Source: an uncultured Bacilli bacterium
Lineage (GTDB): Bacteria > Bacillota_I > Bacilli_A > RF39 > UBA660
DNA length: 24,933 bases
Direction: 5' to 3'
NCBI GenBank assembly: GCA_947623645.1
Contig: CANQHK010000004.1
Span: 1-24,933 of the forward strand
How positions within the stretch are numbered: position 1 is the stretch's first letter; every line of letters starts with the position of its first letter. Below are positions 1 to 7,983 of the stretch, one piece after another. Both the position numbers and the translations under genes were made by a program. The notes below the pieces were generated by a model that saw only the letters and a list, made by a program, of their open reading frames with translations, was not told where the DNA came from and did not search any database.

Positions 1-82
1 GAATGGAACATTGAATTTTAAGAAATAATGATATTTTTGGACTTTTCCTATTCCTGCACATGGTGGGAGAGATCCTGGAACG

Positions 83-592
83 ATGTATGGAAAATTGATG
101 GAAAAAGATATTGTTTTAGAAATTTCTTTTCAACTTCGAGATGCCTTGATGGAAAAGGGAGCCATTGTTTATATGACAAGAGATAGTGATGAGGATTTAT
201 CAAGTAGGTGGGATCCCAAGAAAAAAAGAGGAGATCTTTATCGAAGACTTCTTATGTATAAAAAATATGATACAGAACTTTACCTTTCGATTCACATTAA
301 TGCTGGAAGTAAAGCAAGTGAAAAAGGTGCAGAAGTTTTGTATCATCCCATTAATAAAAATAACAAAGTGTTTGGAACCATTCTCATGGAACATTTTAAG
401 AAAGATTTAAAAACCAAACGGAAACTTTTAAAAACAGACTTGTATATGTATAGAAATACAACTGTTCCCGGAGTTCTCATTGAGTGTGGCTTTTTAACCA
501 ATCCAGATGAGAGATATCTCATGCAGAAAGAAAGTTATCAAAAGAAGATAGCCTCAAGTATTACGGATGCTGTTATAGAGTATTTTCAGTAA
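83..592 (+). CDS. N-acetylmuramoyl-L-alanine amidase (Amidase_3), 5' end apparently disrupted
   Basis: Zn-dependent amidase that would cleave the bond between MurNAc and L-Ala in peptidoglycan. The family signatures seen are Glu in LMEKDIVLEIS, the metal-binding His in LSIHINAGS, and the catalytic Glu in VLIECGFLTNPDE. The first metal ligand lies upstream of the first ATG: positions 53-82 read PAHGGRDPGT in the same frame, but TAA and TGA (26-31) close that frame and no ATG, GTG or TTG lies between them and 83. Translation from 83 would therefore lack an essential His. The neighbouring frame, from an ATG at 28, reads MIFLD, which joins perfectly to PAHGG if ten bases (43-52) are removed. I infer a recent frameshift or an assembly error. 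The 3' end overlaps the convergent SpoIID-like gene by 20 bp. Family call is confident; whether the gene is functional is doubtful. Confidence 0.8.
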   Translation: MYGKLMEKDIVLEISFQLRDALMEKGAIVYMTRDSDEDLSSRWDPKKKRGDLYRRLLMYKKYDTELYLSIHINAGSKASEKGAEVLYHPINKNNKVFGTILMEHFKKDLKTKRKLLKTDLYMYRNTTVPGVLIECGFLTNPDERYLMQKESYQKKIASSITDAVIEYFQ

Positions 593-1691
593 CTTTTACT
601 AGGGTTGTATTGGGATAGTAGTGTTCTAAAATTTGTCTATAGTTGTATCCTGCTTCTGCCATTGTTTTGGCACCACATTTACTAAGTCCTAGACCAAGTC
701 CACAGCCTCTGGTTAAAAAACTTGTATAATCCTCATGAATTTGTACGGTAAAATGATTGGAAACAAGACCAAGAGCTCTCGATAAGATTAAACCATCAAA
801 CACTTTATTATCAAATTGAATATATTGGACGTTATTTCCACTGGTCGTACTAAGAATTTTAACTTTTGTATTGGGAGTAATTGGTAAATTTAGAATTTGA
901 GATAATTCGCTGTTTGAAATCTTTCGATATCGAAGAAAATCTGGTTCTTTGTAGTCCATGCTATCTACACTTACTAAATAGGGGTAAGCCAGTTTTAATA
1001 CATTTTTAGAGTCTTCTGTCTTTCCTGTGTTTTGATAATGGGTATAACATTCTATATAATCTCCTTGAAAAGTTAAAACTTCTTTATCTGTTGCAACTAA
1101 GGCATCAAGAATATTGGAACGATAATCATAATATTTTTCTTCCCATAATTTTTTTAAATATTCTTGGTCAAAATATAATTGGTATTTATTCATTTCTTTA
1201 ATTCTTTTTTTATCTCTTAAGGTTTTTAATAAATAAGTTCTTGCAATTACAGCTTGTGCTTTTAAACATTCTGGATGATTGATGTAGGGCATTTCTCTTG
1301 CAACAACGCCGAATAAATATTCATAAAATTTTACTTTTTCAATGACCCCTGTACTTCTTTCAAAATCAATAAACTTAATTACTGGATGGTTGGTGGAATC
1401 ATAAAAACCTTCTTGATAACGTTTTCCAAAATGAGCATATTCATAGTATTTTGGCTTTTTTAGAATTTTTGATAATTCCACTCTTCCTACAATTACATTA
1501 TCTACGACTAAAAAAATATCGTGTCCTTTATAAGGAATTCCTACATTGTCTAAATAATTTTTGGCTTGTAAAGCAATATCTCTTTCATCATACTGTAAAT
1601 ATAGGTCATTGGAAATTTCATAATCATTGGTACAATATAAATAAATTACATCTTTATCGTTTAATTTTGTTATCATATATTTATAAAACAT
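573..1691 (-). CDS. SpoIID/LytB domain protein (putative peptidoglycan lytic transglycosylase)
   Basis: The 372-residue protein carries the SpoIID/LytB domain. VVAREMPYINHPECLKAQAV begins near residue 129, and Glu133 sits where SpoIID has its catalytic Glu. The C-terminal signature has a Gly-rich stretch, then SKCGAKTMAEAGYNYRQILE and HYYPNT. SpoIID enzymes cut glycan strands between MurNAc and GlcNAc during engulfment; LytB relatives modify an amidase. Start chosen at 1691, where an AGGTG ribosome site lies about 8-9 bases upstream. The N-terminus is hydrophilic with no signal peptide or membrane anchor, unusual for the family. It lies 51 bp downstream of the phospholipase-like gene on the same strand, probably in one operon, and converges with an amidase, a familiar functional pairing. 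Residues 1-120 are not recognised. Confidence 0.85.
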   Translation of the reverse strand: MFYKYMITKLNDKDVIYLYCTNDYEISNDLYLQYDERDIALQAKNYLDNVGIPYKGHDIFLVVDNVIVGRVELSKILKKPKYYEYAHFGKRYQEGFYDSTNHPVIKFIDFERSTGVIEKVKFYEYLFGVVAREMPYINHPECLKAQAVIARTYLLKTLRDKKRIKEMNKYQLYFDQEYLKKLWEEKYYDYRSNILDALVATDKEVLTFQGDYIECYTHYQNTGKTEDSKNVLKLAYPYLVSVDSMDYKEPDFLRYRKISNSELSQILNLPITPNTKVKILSTTSGNNVQYIQFDNKVFDGLILSRALGLVSNHFTVQIHEDYTSFLTRGCGLGLGLSKCGAKTMAEAGYNYRQILEHYYPNTTLVKVTENTL

Positions 1692-1742
1692 AATGAATCA
1701 CCTAGTTGTAGTATTTCTTATTTTTTTAAAAATATACGAATA

Positions 1743-2714
1743 TTAAAATTCAAAATATTGAAATGGATATTCTTTTTTTGTATTTCTTCCTGTTGTATAA
1801 GAAACATCTTTTAAAATTTTTTTTAGATTTCCTTGATCTTCATAAATAAAATCTTGAATTTTTTGAATGGTTTCTACACATTCTGTTAATGCTATTGTAT
1901 AGAGTTCTAAGAGAGATGTCTTTTTTCGAATTGTTTTTGTTGTTGGGTGATACCATACTTTATGTTCTAAATTAAAATAGGAATATTGGATTTTTAAATG
2001 ATAAGATAAGGGGGTCTTTCTTCTAAAATAGGGAGGAGATAAGCGATCGACGATTTTATAGAATTCTCTTTTTATTCCTGTTGGGTCATATCGAAAGATT
2101 CGATAAAATTGTTTCATGTCATGAATGGATCTTGTATAAAATTTGGTCATATTGTGGACATCAAAAACTTCTTTAAATGTAAAGTCGATGACTTCTTTTA
2201 AAGTAGGGGAGAAGGAAACATTTTCAAAACAAAATAGATCGGCTCGAAAGTTTTTTGGTGGAATATGTTCTTTTAATGCAACTAAGTAGTTATCCAACAT
2301 GGATTCCACTTCTCCATGCAACATATTATAGCGATATGTTTTGGGATCATTTTTATCAAAATCTCCGGTTTTATAAATAATATAGGGATGAATTGTAGAA
2401 TCGAGTATGTAATGACTTAAGGCACCATAAAGAAAGGCCATAACTTCTGGATTGGAAGCATAACCATTGTATTTGATATAGTGGATGAGAGTCTCAAAGT
2501 ATTCAAAACATAAATGTTCATGAAAGTATGTTCCAAATTCTCGAATTCTTTCTCCTTTTTTAAAATAGAGAATGCGGTAAAAGAAAAAGGGATCCATTCC
2601 TTGAGCAGCGATTTTTAAAAGACCTTTTTGATTCATTAAAAGTTTTTTGGTTCGAATATCCAATCTTTCATAGACATCAAGTATAAAATAAGCATGTGTA
2701 ACAGTACTTGCCAT
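1743..2714 (-). CDS. Zinc-dependent phospholipase C-like protein (PF00882 type)
   Basis: A 323-residue protein resembling the zinc-dependent phospholipase C / S1-P1 nuclease fold. It shows His7 near the N-terminus (STVTHAYF), AAQGMDPFFFY at 36-46, His65, YGALSHYILDSTIHPYI (His101, Asp105, His109), and HGEVESMLD from His133. These match the spacing of the metal ligands in PF00882 proteins. A GTG lies three codons upstream, but GAGGGTGA there reads better as the ribosome site for the ATG at 2714. Family members are usually exported; no signal peptide is visible here. Many bacterial members have no proven phospholipase activity, so substrate is unassigned. A TATAAT on the minus strand (2735-2740) is a possible -10 for this gene and its downstream SpoIID-like neighbour. 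Confidence 0.8.
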   Translation of the reverse strand: MASTVTHAYFILDVYERLDIRTKKLLMNQKGLLKIAAQGMDPFFFYRILYFKKGERIREFGTYFHEHLCFEYFETLIHYIKYNGYASNPEVMAFLYGALSHYILDSTIHPYIIYKTGDFDKNDPKTYRYNMLHGEVESMLDNYLVALKEHIPPKNFRADLFCFENVSFSPTLKEVIDFTFKEVFDVHNMTKFYTRSIHDMKQFYRIFRYDPTGIKREFYKIVDRLSPPYFRRKTPLSYHLKIQYSYFNLEHKVWYHPTTKTIRKKTSLLELYTIALTECVETIQKIQDFIYEDQGNLKKILKDVSYTTGRNTKKEYPFQYFEF

Positions 2715-2865
2715 TTCAATCACCCTCTTGCTAAATTATATCGAAAAATCTTAAGAAAAGAAAGGCCTCTTTAAAAAATATCGAAGGAAATTTTGTCAAA
2801 ATCAAAAAAACGCGAAATTTACCACAATTTTTCATAATTTTTTCATATATTTTCTATGCATTTTA

Positions 2866-2874
2866 TGGTATAAT
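2866..2874 (+). promoter_or_regulatory. Extended -10 promoter for the abi-htrA operon
   Basis: TGGTATAAT gives a consensus -10 with the TG extension, 30 bases before the start codon at 2904. No good -35 is present at 16-18 bp, as is common for extended -10 promoters. Confidence 0.65.
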
Positions 2875-2903
2875 CAAAAACGTAGGAAAGAGAAAGTGAT
2901 AAA

Positions 2904-3845
2904 ATGGAGAAAATATTCAAGAGTTTAAATGAGCAAATCGAAATTTTAAAATTTAAAGGACTTACCATTTCGGACGTTCAATATGCCAAAGAAATTCTTC
3001 TTCGTGAAAATTATTTCTTTATTAATGGTTATCGACATCTTTTTATGAGCGAGAATAAAGAAAAATATATAGAAGGAACAACCTTTGAAGAAGTTTATAG
3101 TTTATTTCTATTTGATCGGGTTTTTCGAAATATTATTTTTAAAAATCTTCTCATTATTGAAAATCATTTAAAGTCGGTTATTTCTTATCAACTATCGAAA
3201 AAATATGGATATAAAGAAGTGGATTACTTAAAGGCAAAAAACTTTACGTCGGATCCGGAAAAATCAAGACAAGTAAATGATATTATAAAGAAGATGAAAA
3301 GACAGGTTCGAGTGAATGCTAATCAACATACTGCAACCTTCCATTACATGAACAATTATGGTTATATCCATTTGTGGATTATGGTCAAAGTTCTGTCGTT
3401 TGGAATCGTTGGAGAGTTATACCTGATTCTAAAAAAAGAAGACAAATGTGCAATAGCCGATATTTTTGGAATCGAAGTCGATGTTTTAGAAGATTATTTA
3501 CCAATTCTTGCAAATTACAGAAATTTGTGTGCTCATGAAGAGATTGTTTATGAAAATAAAACGCAAAAGTCGATTCGTGGAACAGTTTATCATTCCCTTT
3601 TAAAAATCCCAAAAGATGAGGATGGATATATTCAGGGGAAAAATGATATTTTTGCAGTCATTATTATGTTAAAAGAACTTTTAAGTCAAGAAGAAGTTGA
3701 AAATATGATGATTGAAATTGAAAGAGCAGTGCATAATTTAGAATATAATTTACATACAATATCTATTGACAAAGTATTAGATAGAATGGGATTTCCTAAA
3801 AATTATATGGAAATTAAAAATATTCATAAGAAGGTGGAAAAATGA
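2904..3845 (+). CDS. Abi_2 family (AbiD/AbiF-like) HEPN protein
   Basis: The 313-residue protein matches the Abi_2 abortive-infection family. It has LKFKGLTISDVQYAKEIL followed by YFFINGYRHLF near residues 37-47, an FDRVFRN..LLIIENHLKSVISY block near 70-95, and ILANYRNLCAHEEIVY, in which Arg206-X4-His211 is the HEPN catalytic motif. HEPN Abi proteins are known or proposed ribonucleases that act on RNA during phage attack. The ribosome site (GGAAAGAGAAAGTG) and extended -10 promoter are clear. Its stop overlaps the htrA start as ATGA, implying translational coupling with a membrane-anchored protease. Whether this copy is a defence gene or a domesticated chromosomal one cannot be decided from sequence. 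Composition is similar to its neighbours. A published RNA motif is associated with some abiF genes; I could not identify it in the 189-base upstream gap. Confidence 0.85.
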   Translation: MEKIFKSLNEQIEILKFKGLTISDVQYAKEILLRENYFFINGYRHLFMSENKEKYIEGTTFEEVYSLFLFDRVFRNIIFKNLLIIENHLKSVISYQLSKKYGYKEVDYLKAKNFTSDPEKSRQVNDIIKKMKRQVRVNANQHTATFHYMNNYGYIHLWIMVKVLSFGIVGELYLILKKEDKCAIADIFGIEVDVLEDYLPILANYRNLCAHEEIVYENKTQKSIRGTVYHSLLKIPKDEDGYIQGKNDIFAVIIMLKELLSQEEVENMMIEIERAVHNLEYNLHTISIDKVLDRMGFPKNYMEIKNIHKKVEK

Positions 3846-4954
3846 GAGAAAGAATAATTAATGTTTTATTTATTGTTGCAGCTTTTGTTATTGGAAGTGG
3901 ATTTACTTATTATCTTGTTTTAGATGGAAGTGAAAAAACGAAAGTTGTTTATCAACCGTCAGAGACGACGGGTGTTGTTAAATGTAGTAGTGATATTAAA
4001 ATCGATGAAACAGGAATCTCAACTGCTGTTGGAAAAATTTATGATGCAGCAGTAACGATTCAAAATTACCAGAAAAATACGTTATATTCTAGTGGAAGTG
4101 GATTTGTTTATAAAAAAGATGATCAAAATGCTTATGTTATGACCAATCATCATGTTGTAAGTGGTGCAACCAAAATTGTTGTTATTTTATCTAATGATGA
4201 AGAAGTTGAAGGAACTGTTTTAGGAAGTGACGAGTATTTAGATTTAGCGGTTATTAAAATTGATGCCGATAAAGTAAGTCAAGTTGCAGAAATTGGAAAT
4301 AGTGAAGAAACCAATGTTGGAGATACTGTATTTACCGTTGGAACTCCTGTTGGATACGAATATCGTGGAACAGTTACAAAAGGTACTTTATCTGGAAAAA
4401 ATAGAATGGTATCCGTAAGTGTAGCCAGTGAAGAAGATTGGGTTATGAAAGTATTGCAAATTGATGCTGCAATTAATCCGGGAAATAGTGGAGGACCTCT
4501 TCTTAATGTTAACGGAGAAGTTATTGGAATTAATTCTTTAAAACTTGTTGAGGATAAAATTGAAGGAATGGGATTTGCGATTCCAATAGAAGATGCTATG
4601 AATTATGCAGAGGTTCTAGAAAAAGGTAAGAAGATTGAGAGACCATTAATTGGAATTGAAATGTCCAATATTAATAGTGCTACGATTTATCAATTGTTTC
4701 GTCAGGGAATTATTTTAGATGAAAGCATCGATAGTGGAGTTGTTATCGTTAGTGTAACTAAAGGTGGTAGTGCAGATAAAGCTGGTTTACAAAAGGGAGA
4801 TGTTCTTTTAAAAGTAGGAACGAAAGAAGTAAAAAATGCTGCTTACTTAAAATATGAACTATATCAATATAATGTGGGGGATACGGTAGAACTTACTTAT
4901 ATGAGAGATAGTAAAATAAAAACAACTAATGTAACTCTTGCCAAAGCTGATTAA
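3842..4954 (+). CDS. HtrA/DegP-family serine protease, membrane-anchored, with C-terminal PDZ
   Basis: A 370-residue S1C trypsin-like protease. A single membrane segment at about residues 6-27 has the catalytic part outside the cell. The triad is visible: His104 in TNHHVV, Asp134 in LDLAVIKID, and Ser216 in INPGNSGGPLLN. A PDZ domain follows (about 268-365, with VVIVSVTKGGSADKAGLQKGD). HtrA proteins degrade or refold misfolded exported proteins. The start overlaps the abi stop as ATGA, so the two are co-expressed; this is not a usual htrA partner. A rho-independent terminator follows immediately. The enzyme assignment is very firm; the significance of the pairing is inference. Confidence 0.95.
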   Translation: MRERIINVLFIVAAFVIGSGFTYYLVLDGSEKTKVVYQPSETTGVVKCSSDIKIDETGISTAVGKIYDAAVTIQNYQKNTLYSSGSGFVYKKDDQNAYVMTNHHVVSGATKIVVILSNDEEVEGTVLGSDEYLDLAVIKIDADKVSQVAEIGNSEETNVGDTVFTVGTPVGYEYRGTVTKGTLSGKNRMVSVSVASEEDWVMKVLQIDAAINPGNSGGPLLNVNGEVIGINSLKLVEDKIEGMGFAIPIEDAMNYAEVLEKGKKIERPLIGIEMSNINSATIYQLFRQGIILDESIDSGVVIVSVTKGGSADKAGLQKGDVLLKVGTKEVKNAAYLKYELYQYNVGDTVELTYMRDSKIKTTNVTLAKAD

Positions 4955-4956
4955 AG

Positions 4957-4979
4957 ACTCTAGTTTTAGAGTTTTTTTT
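4957..4979 (+). terminator. Rho-independent terminator after htrA
   Basis: Stem ACTCTA/TAGAGT with a GTTT loop (4957-4972), followed by a run of seven T, three bases after the htrA stop codon. Confidence 0.9.
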
Positions 4980-4990
4980 CTTTTTCTCTA

Positions 4991-5020
4991 TTGACGAAGG
5001 GAAAAAGGATTTTATATACT
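4991..5020 (+). promoter_or_regulatory. Promoter for the DUF2779 gene
   Basis: -35 TTGACG (4991-4996), 18-bp spacer, -10 TATACT (5015-5020), 35 bases before the GTG start and directly after the htrA terminator. Confidence 0.65.
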
Positions 5021-5055
5021 TGTTTTATAAGAAAATTGAAAGGAGAAAATAGGAA

Positions 5056-6543
5056 GTGAAATTATCGAAGTCCAAATATTGTGATGCTGTTCAGTGTAAT
5101 AAAATGTTATGGTTAAAAGAAAATCGACCAGATATAAAATTTGAAGTATCGAGTCAGTCGATTTTAGATAATGGAGTAGAGGTCGGATTACTTGCGAAAG
5201 ATTTATTTTTAGAACATGAAGATGTAGCGTTTCATGGAGATTTGAAAGTGATGGTAGAAGATACTAAAAAATTGCTTCGAAAAGAAAATGTCGTTGTTAC
5301 AGAAGCTTCTTTTGTTTATGAAGAGAACTTTTGTAGTGTGGATATTTTTGTAAAAAAAGGAAAACAAGTTGAGGTCTATGAAGTTAAAAGTGCTACGGAA
5401 TTAAAAGATGTATTTTTGGATGATCTTTCTTATCAAGTTTATGTTCTTTCAAATTTGGGTTACTCTATAAAAAAAGCTTGTATTGTTTATATTAATAAGA
5501 ATTATGTTCGAAGAGGAGAACTTCAATTAAAAGAATTATTTATCATCGAAGATGTTACAAAAAGTGTTTTTGATAGACAGACGCAAGTAAAAGAAAATTT
5601 GCTCAAAATAAAACAGTACATGTCTATTTCAAAGGAACCAGAAAGTGTTTTGGATAATCACTGTGTTCAACCTTACCCTTGTCCTTTTTTTGAATACTGT
5701 ACTAGAAATTTACCGGAAAAAAATATTTTTAAGATTCGAGGAATGAGAAATAGTACAAAATTTAAATTTTATCAACAGGGAATTTATGCTTATGAGGATT
5801 TATTAAAACAAAATATTTCTCCTCGCTATCGAAAACAAATGGAGTTTGAACTTTTTCATTTAGTTCCATCAATTCAAAAAGATGCTATTCAAACCTTTTT
5901 AAATACTTTATCTTATCCCCTTTATTTCTTAGATTTTGAAACCTTTCAGCAGGCAATTCCGAAATACGATGGAATTCGACCTTATATGCAGATTCCTTTT
6001 CAATATTCTTTACATTATATTGTGGGGGAGAATCAAAAATTAGAACATAAAGAATTTTTAGCAGAGGCAGGAGTAGATCCTAGAAGAAGTTTAGCAGAAG
6101 CTCTTGTTCGAGATATTCCAGAAAATGTTTGTGTCCTTGCTTATAATATGAGTTTTGAAAAATCTGTGATTAAAAATCTTGCTTCTTTATTTCCAGATTT
6201 AGAAAAGCCTTTAATGAATATTTATGAACATATAAAAGATTTAATGATTCCTTTTTATAATCAGGATTACTATACGGAAGAGATGCATGGATCGTATTCT
6301 ATTAAATATGTTTTACCGGCATTGTTTCCGAATGATCCTAGTTTAAATTATCATCATTTAGAAATGGTTCATAATGGTAGTGAAGCTATGAGTGTTTATG
6401 CAAATTTGGAAAATTTAAAGGAAGAAGAACAAAAAATAGTGCGGGAAAATCTACTTAAATATTGTGAACTGGATACGTATGCAATGGTTAAAATTTGGGA
6501 AAAATTAAAGGAAGTTACAAAATCTTATCAGACAATCCAATAA
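5056..6543 (+). CDS. DUF2779 protein: Cas4/RecB-like nuclease plus DEDD exonuclease-like domain
   Basis: The 495-residue protein starts with GTG, preceded by AAAGGAGA. The N-terminal half resembles PD-(D/E)XK nucleases of the Cas4/RecB type: Asp96 in CSVDIFV, then Glu109-Val-Lys111 in VYEVKSA, and Gln127 in LSYQVYVLSNLGY. Cysteines at 9 or 14 and at 203, 209 and 215 match the one-plus-three pattern that binds a 4Fe-4S cluster in Cas4/AddB. The C-terminal half is DUF2779, which looks like a DnaQ-type 3'-5' exonuclease: Asp293/Glu295 in FLDFETF, AYNMSFEKS near 363-370, and Tyr469-X3-Asp473 in KYCELDTYAM. Motif II has Asn/Glu in place of the usual Asp. It is a single-gene unit with its own promoter and terminator. 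It probably acts in DNA or RNA processing; the substrate is unknown. Confidence 0.8.
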   Translation: MKLSKSKYCDAVQCNKMLWLKENRPDIKFEVSSQSILDNGVEVGLLAKDLFLEHEDVAFHGDLKVMVEDTKKLLRKENVVVTEASFVYEENFCSVDIFVKKGKQVEVYEVKSATELKDVFLDDLSYQVYVLSNLGYSIKKACIVYINKNYVRRGELQLKELFIIEDVTKSVFDRQTQVKENLLKIKQYMSISKEPESVLDNHCVQPYPCPFFEYCTRNLPEKNIFKIRGMRNSTKFKFYQQGIYAYEDLLKQNISPRYRKQMEFELFHLVPSIQKDAIQTFLNTLSYPLYFLDFETFQQAIPKYDGIRPYMQIPFQYSLHYIVGENQKLEHKEFLAEAGVDPRRSLAEALVRDIPENVCVLAYNMSFEKSVIKNLASLFPDLEKPLMNIYEHIKDLMIPFYNQDYYTEEMHGSYSIKYVLPALFPNDPSLNYHHLEMVHNGSEAMSVYANLENLKEEEQKIVRENLLKYCELDTYAMVKIWEKLKEVTKSYQTIQ

Positions 6544-6580
6544 AAAGTGCAATTTATTAAAAAAATCTTTTGCACTTTTT
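6542..6580 (+). terminator. Rho-independent terminator after the DUF2779 gene
   Basis: Perfect 11-bp stem AAAAAGTGCAA (6542-6552) and TTGCACTTTTT (6570-6580) with a 17-base AT-rich loop and a continuing T run, overlapping the stop codon. Confidence 0.85.
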
Positions 6581-6602
6581 TTGATTTTTTTGAAGTGGAG
6601 GG

Positions 6603-6631
6603 TAGAAAAATCAAAAAAATTATGTTATAAT
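6603..6631 (+). promoter_or_regulatory. Promoter for tRNA-Leu
   Basis: -35 TAGAAA (6603-6608), 17-bp spacer, extended -10 TGTTATAAT ending at 6631, 13 bases before the mature tRNA 5' end. Confidence 0.7.
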
Positions 6632-6644
6632 AAAAATCGAAATT

Positions 6645-6730
6645 GCCCGAATGGTGGAATGGTAGACGCGATGGACTCAAAATCCATTGGTAGCAATACC
6701 GTGTCGGTTCAAGTCCGACTTCGGGCACCA
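6645..6730 (+). tRNA. tRNA-Leu (anticodon CAA)
   Basis: Complete class II tRNA. The acceptor stem GCCCGAA pairs with TTCGGGC, followed by discriminator A and encoded CCA. The anticodon stem ATGGA/TCCAT encloses loop CTCAAAA, so the anticodon is CAA (reads UUG). It has a long variable arm and a T-arm with GGTTCAAGTCC. It has its own promoter, and an inverted repeat begins 12 bases after the CCA. Confidence 0.97.
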
Positions 6731-6741
6731 AATGGAAGCTG

Positions 6742-6806
6742 AAACTCGGACTTTTCAATTTATTTGATTCGTTCGAGTTTTAAAATGTTCGAATTTATGG
6801 TACAAT
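6742..6806 (+). repeat. Inverted-repeat/promoter cassette, copy A
   Basis: Left arm AAACTCGGAC (6742-6751) pairs with GTTCGAGTTT (6771-6780) through one G-T wobble, across a 19-base spacer. Then come TTTTAA (6778-6783) as a weak -35, a 17-bp spacer, and extended -10 TGGTACAAT ending at 6806. A near-identical cassette lies at 10041-10103. It may act as a weak terminator for the tRNA, as an operator overlapping the -35, or both. It drives the gene starting at 6835. Confidence 0.75.
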
Positions 6807-6834
6807 TAAATTGTAATTGTTAAGGTGGTTAAAA

Positions 6835-7983
6835 ATGAATAAAATAGAAAAAATACAAACGCAAAGTAATACTGAAGAAAAATCCTTTTTTAATCCATAT
6901 TTTGAATCATATATAGAGGGAGTATATGACGGAGGAATTTCTAGAAATGATGAAATGTATAAAAAAATACTAAATCTTTTAAAAAAAAGATGTGATGAAA
7001 ATAATATTGATTATAATGTCGATATAAATCAATCTACTAAAATGGTCTTTGATACTATATTAGAAAAAGTAAAAGAAGATAATAGTGTAGACATTTCATT
7101 TAATAATATAGAAAATTTTGAAGATGAATTTATAAAAAATATAGATAGGGTTAAAGAATTACCAGTTGATAAGAGAATTCTTACAATTGATTCTATTGTT
7201 AATATGGATTTTACGCATAATCCTACAACTAGTATTATGGATCTTTTAAGAGAGTATATTGCTTCTAAATTGGAGACACTAGATATTGATATTGCACAAT
7301 TATTTATGTTTAATGATGCAGAAAATAATTTAGAAAGTAAAGATAAATTTGATCCATTTGCTGATTCTTCTCAAAAAGAATTAGGAGAAGAAGAAAAAAA
7401 TTTTTATAAAGATGAATTAGTTTTTTTTCTAATGCTTCCAAATTTTTCAAAGATGTTTGAAGTAAAGAATAAGTATATAAAACAAATTTCAAAAATGAGA
7501 AATGGCTTTTTAATAGATGAAGTAAAAATGGAATATCCTGAATATATAAAACAATTACAGAATCTAACGAATCATACAGATAAGGATATTTCTTATTATT
7601 ATCATGGAGCACCATCTCAAGATATTGCAAAAAAAATATTAGATACTGGTTTATATATGCAATATAATGATATAAGTAGAACTGCAAAAAAGGAATTATC
7701 AGTTCCTGAAATATTAAATTATTCGTATGGTCATGATAATGTAGGAAGACATGCTGTTGTTATTATTGCTGTTCCAAATAGTGAATATCCTGTTGTTCAA
7801 AATTATGATGCAAACATAACAATCTGTGGTACAGGACAAGGTCTTGAACAAGTTGGTTTTAATCCCAAATATGTCATTCCAAGTCAATATATAGTAGGAT
7901 ATATAGATAAAGATGCAAAACAATTCATTGCAAATCCAAATTATTCTAAAGATTTGAAAGATATTAGTGAAAAAAGATTATAA
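6835..7983 (+). CDS. Unrecognised protein with a possible ADP-ribosyltransferase-like C-terminal domain
   Basis: A 382-residue soluble protein. The ATG at 6835 is chosen over an upstream TTG because AAGGTGGTT sits just before it. Residues 1-200 are charged and low in aromatic signatures, with no recognised domain. The C-terminal part has ISYYYHGAPSQDIAKKILD (His257-Gly258), then ILNYSYGHDNVGRHAVVIIA near 293-311, and PKYVIPSQYIVGYID near 344-358. The HG followed by a helix, an internal Tyr-rich segment and a final strand-plus-IVGY order resemble the H-Y-x core of PARP-like ADP-ribosyltransferases and related folds; this is pattern inference, not a firm match. It sits right after tRNA-Leu behind repeat cassette A. 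It could be a toxin or RNA/protein modifier, or something unrelated. Confidence 0.55.
   Translation: MNKIEKIQTQSNTEEKSFFNPYFESYIEGVYDGGISRNDEMYKKILNLLKKRCDENNIDYNVDINQSTKMVFDTILEKVKEDNSVDISFNNIENFEDEFIKNIDRVKELPVDKRILTIDSIVNMDFTHNPTTSIMDLLREYIASKLETLDIDIAQLFMFNDAENNLESKDKFDPFADSSQKELGEEEKNFYKDELVFFLMLPNFSKMFEVKNKYIKQISKMRNGFLIDEVKMEYPEYIKQLQNLTNHTDKDISYYYHGAPSQDIAKKILDTGLYMQYNDISRTAKKELSVPEILNYSYGHDNVGRHAVVIIAVPNSEYPVVQNYDANITICGTGQGLEQVGFNPKYVIPSQYIVGYIDKDAKQFIANPNYSKDLKDISEKRL

Noticed and set aside
6528..6758. Minus-strand frame of 76 codons containing VPEVGLEPTRYC
   Set aside because: It is the reverse translation of the tRNA-Leu gene, a well-known false protein.
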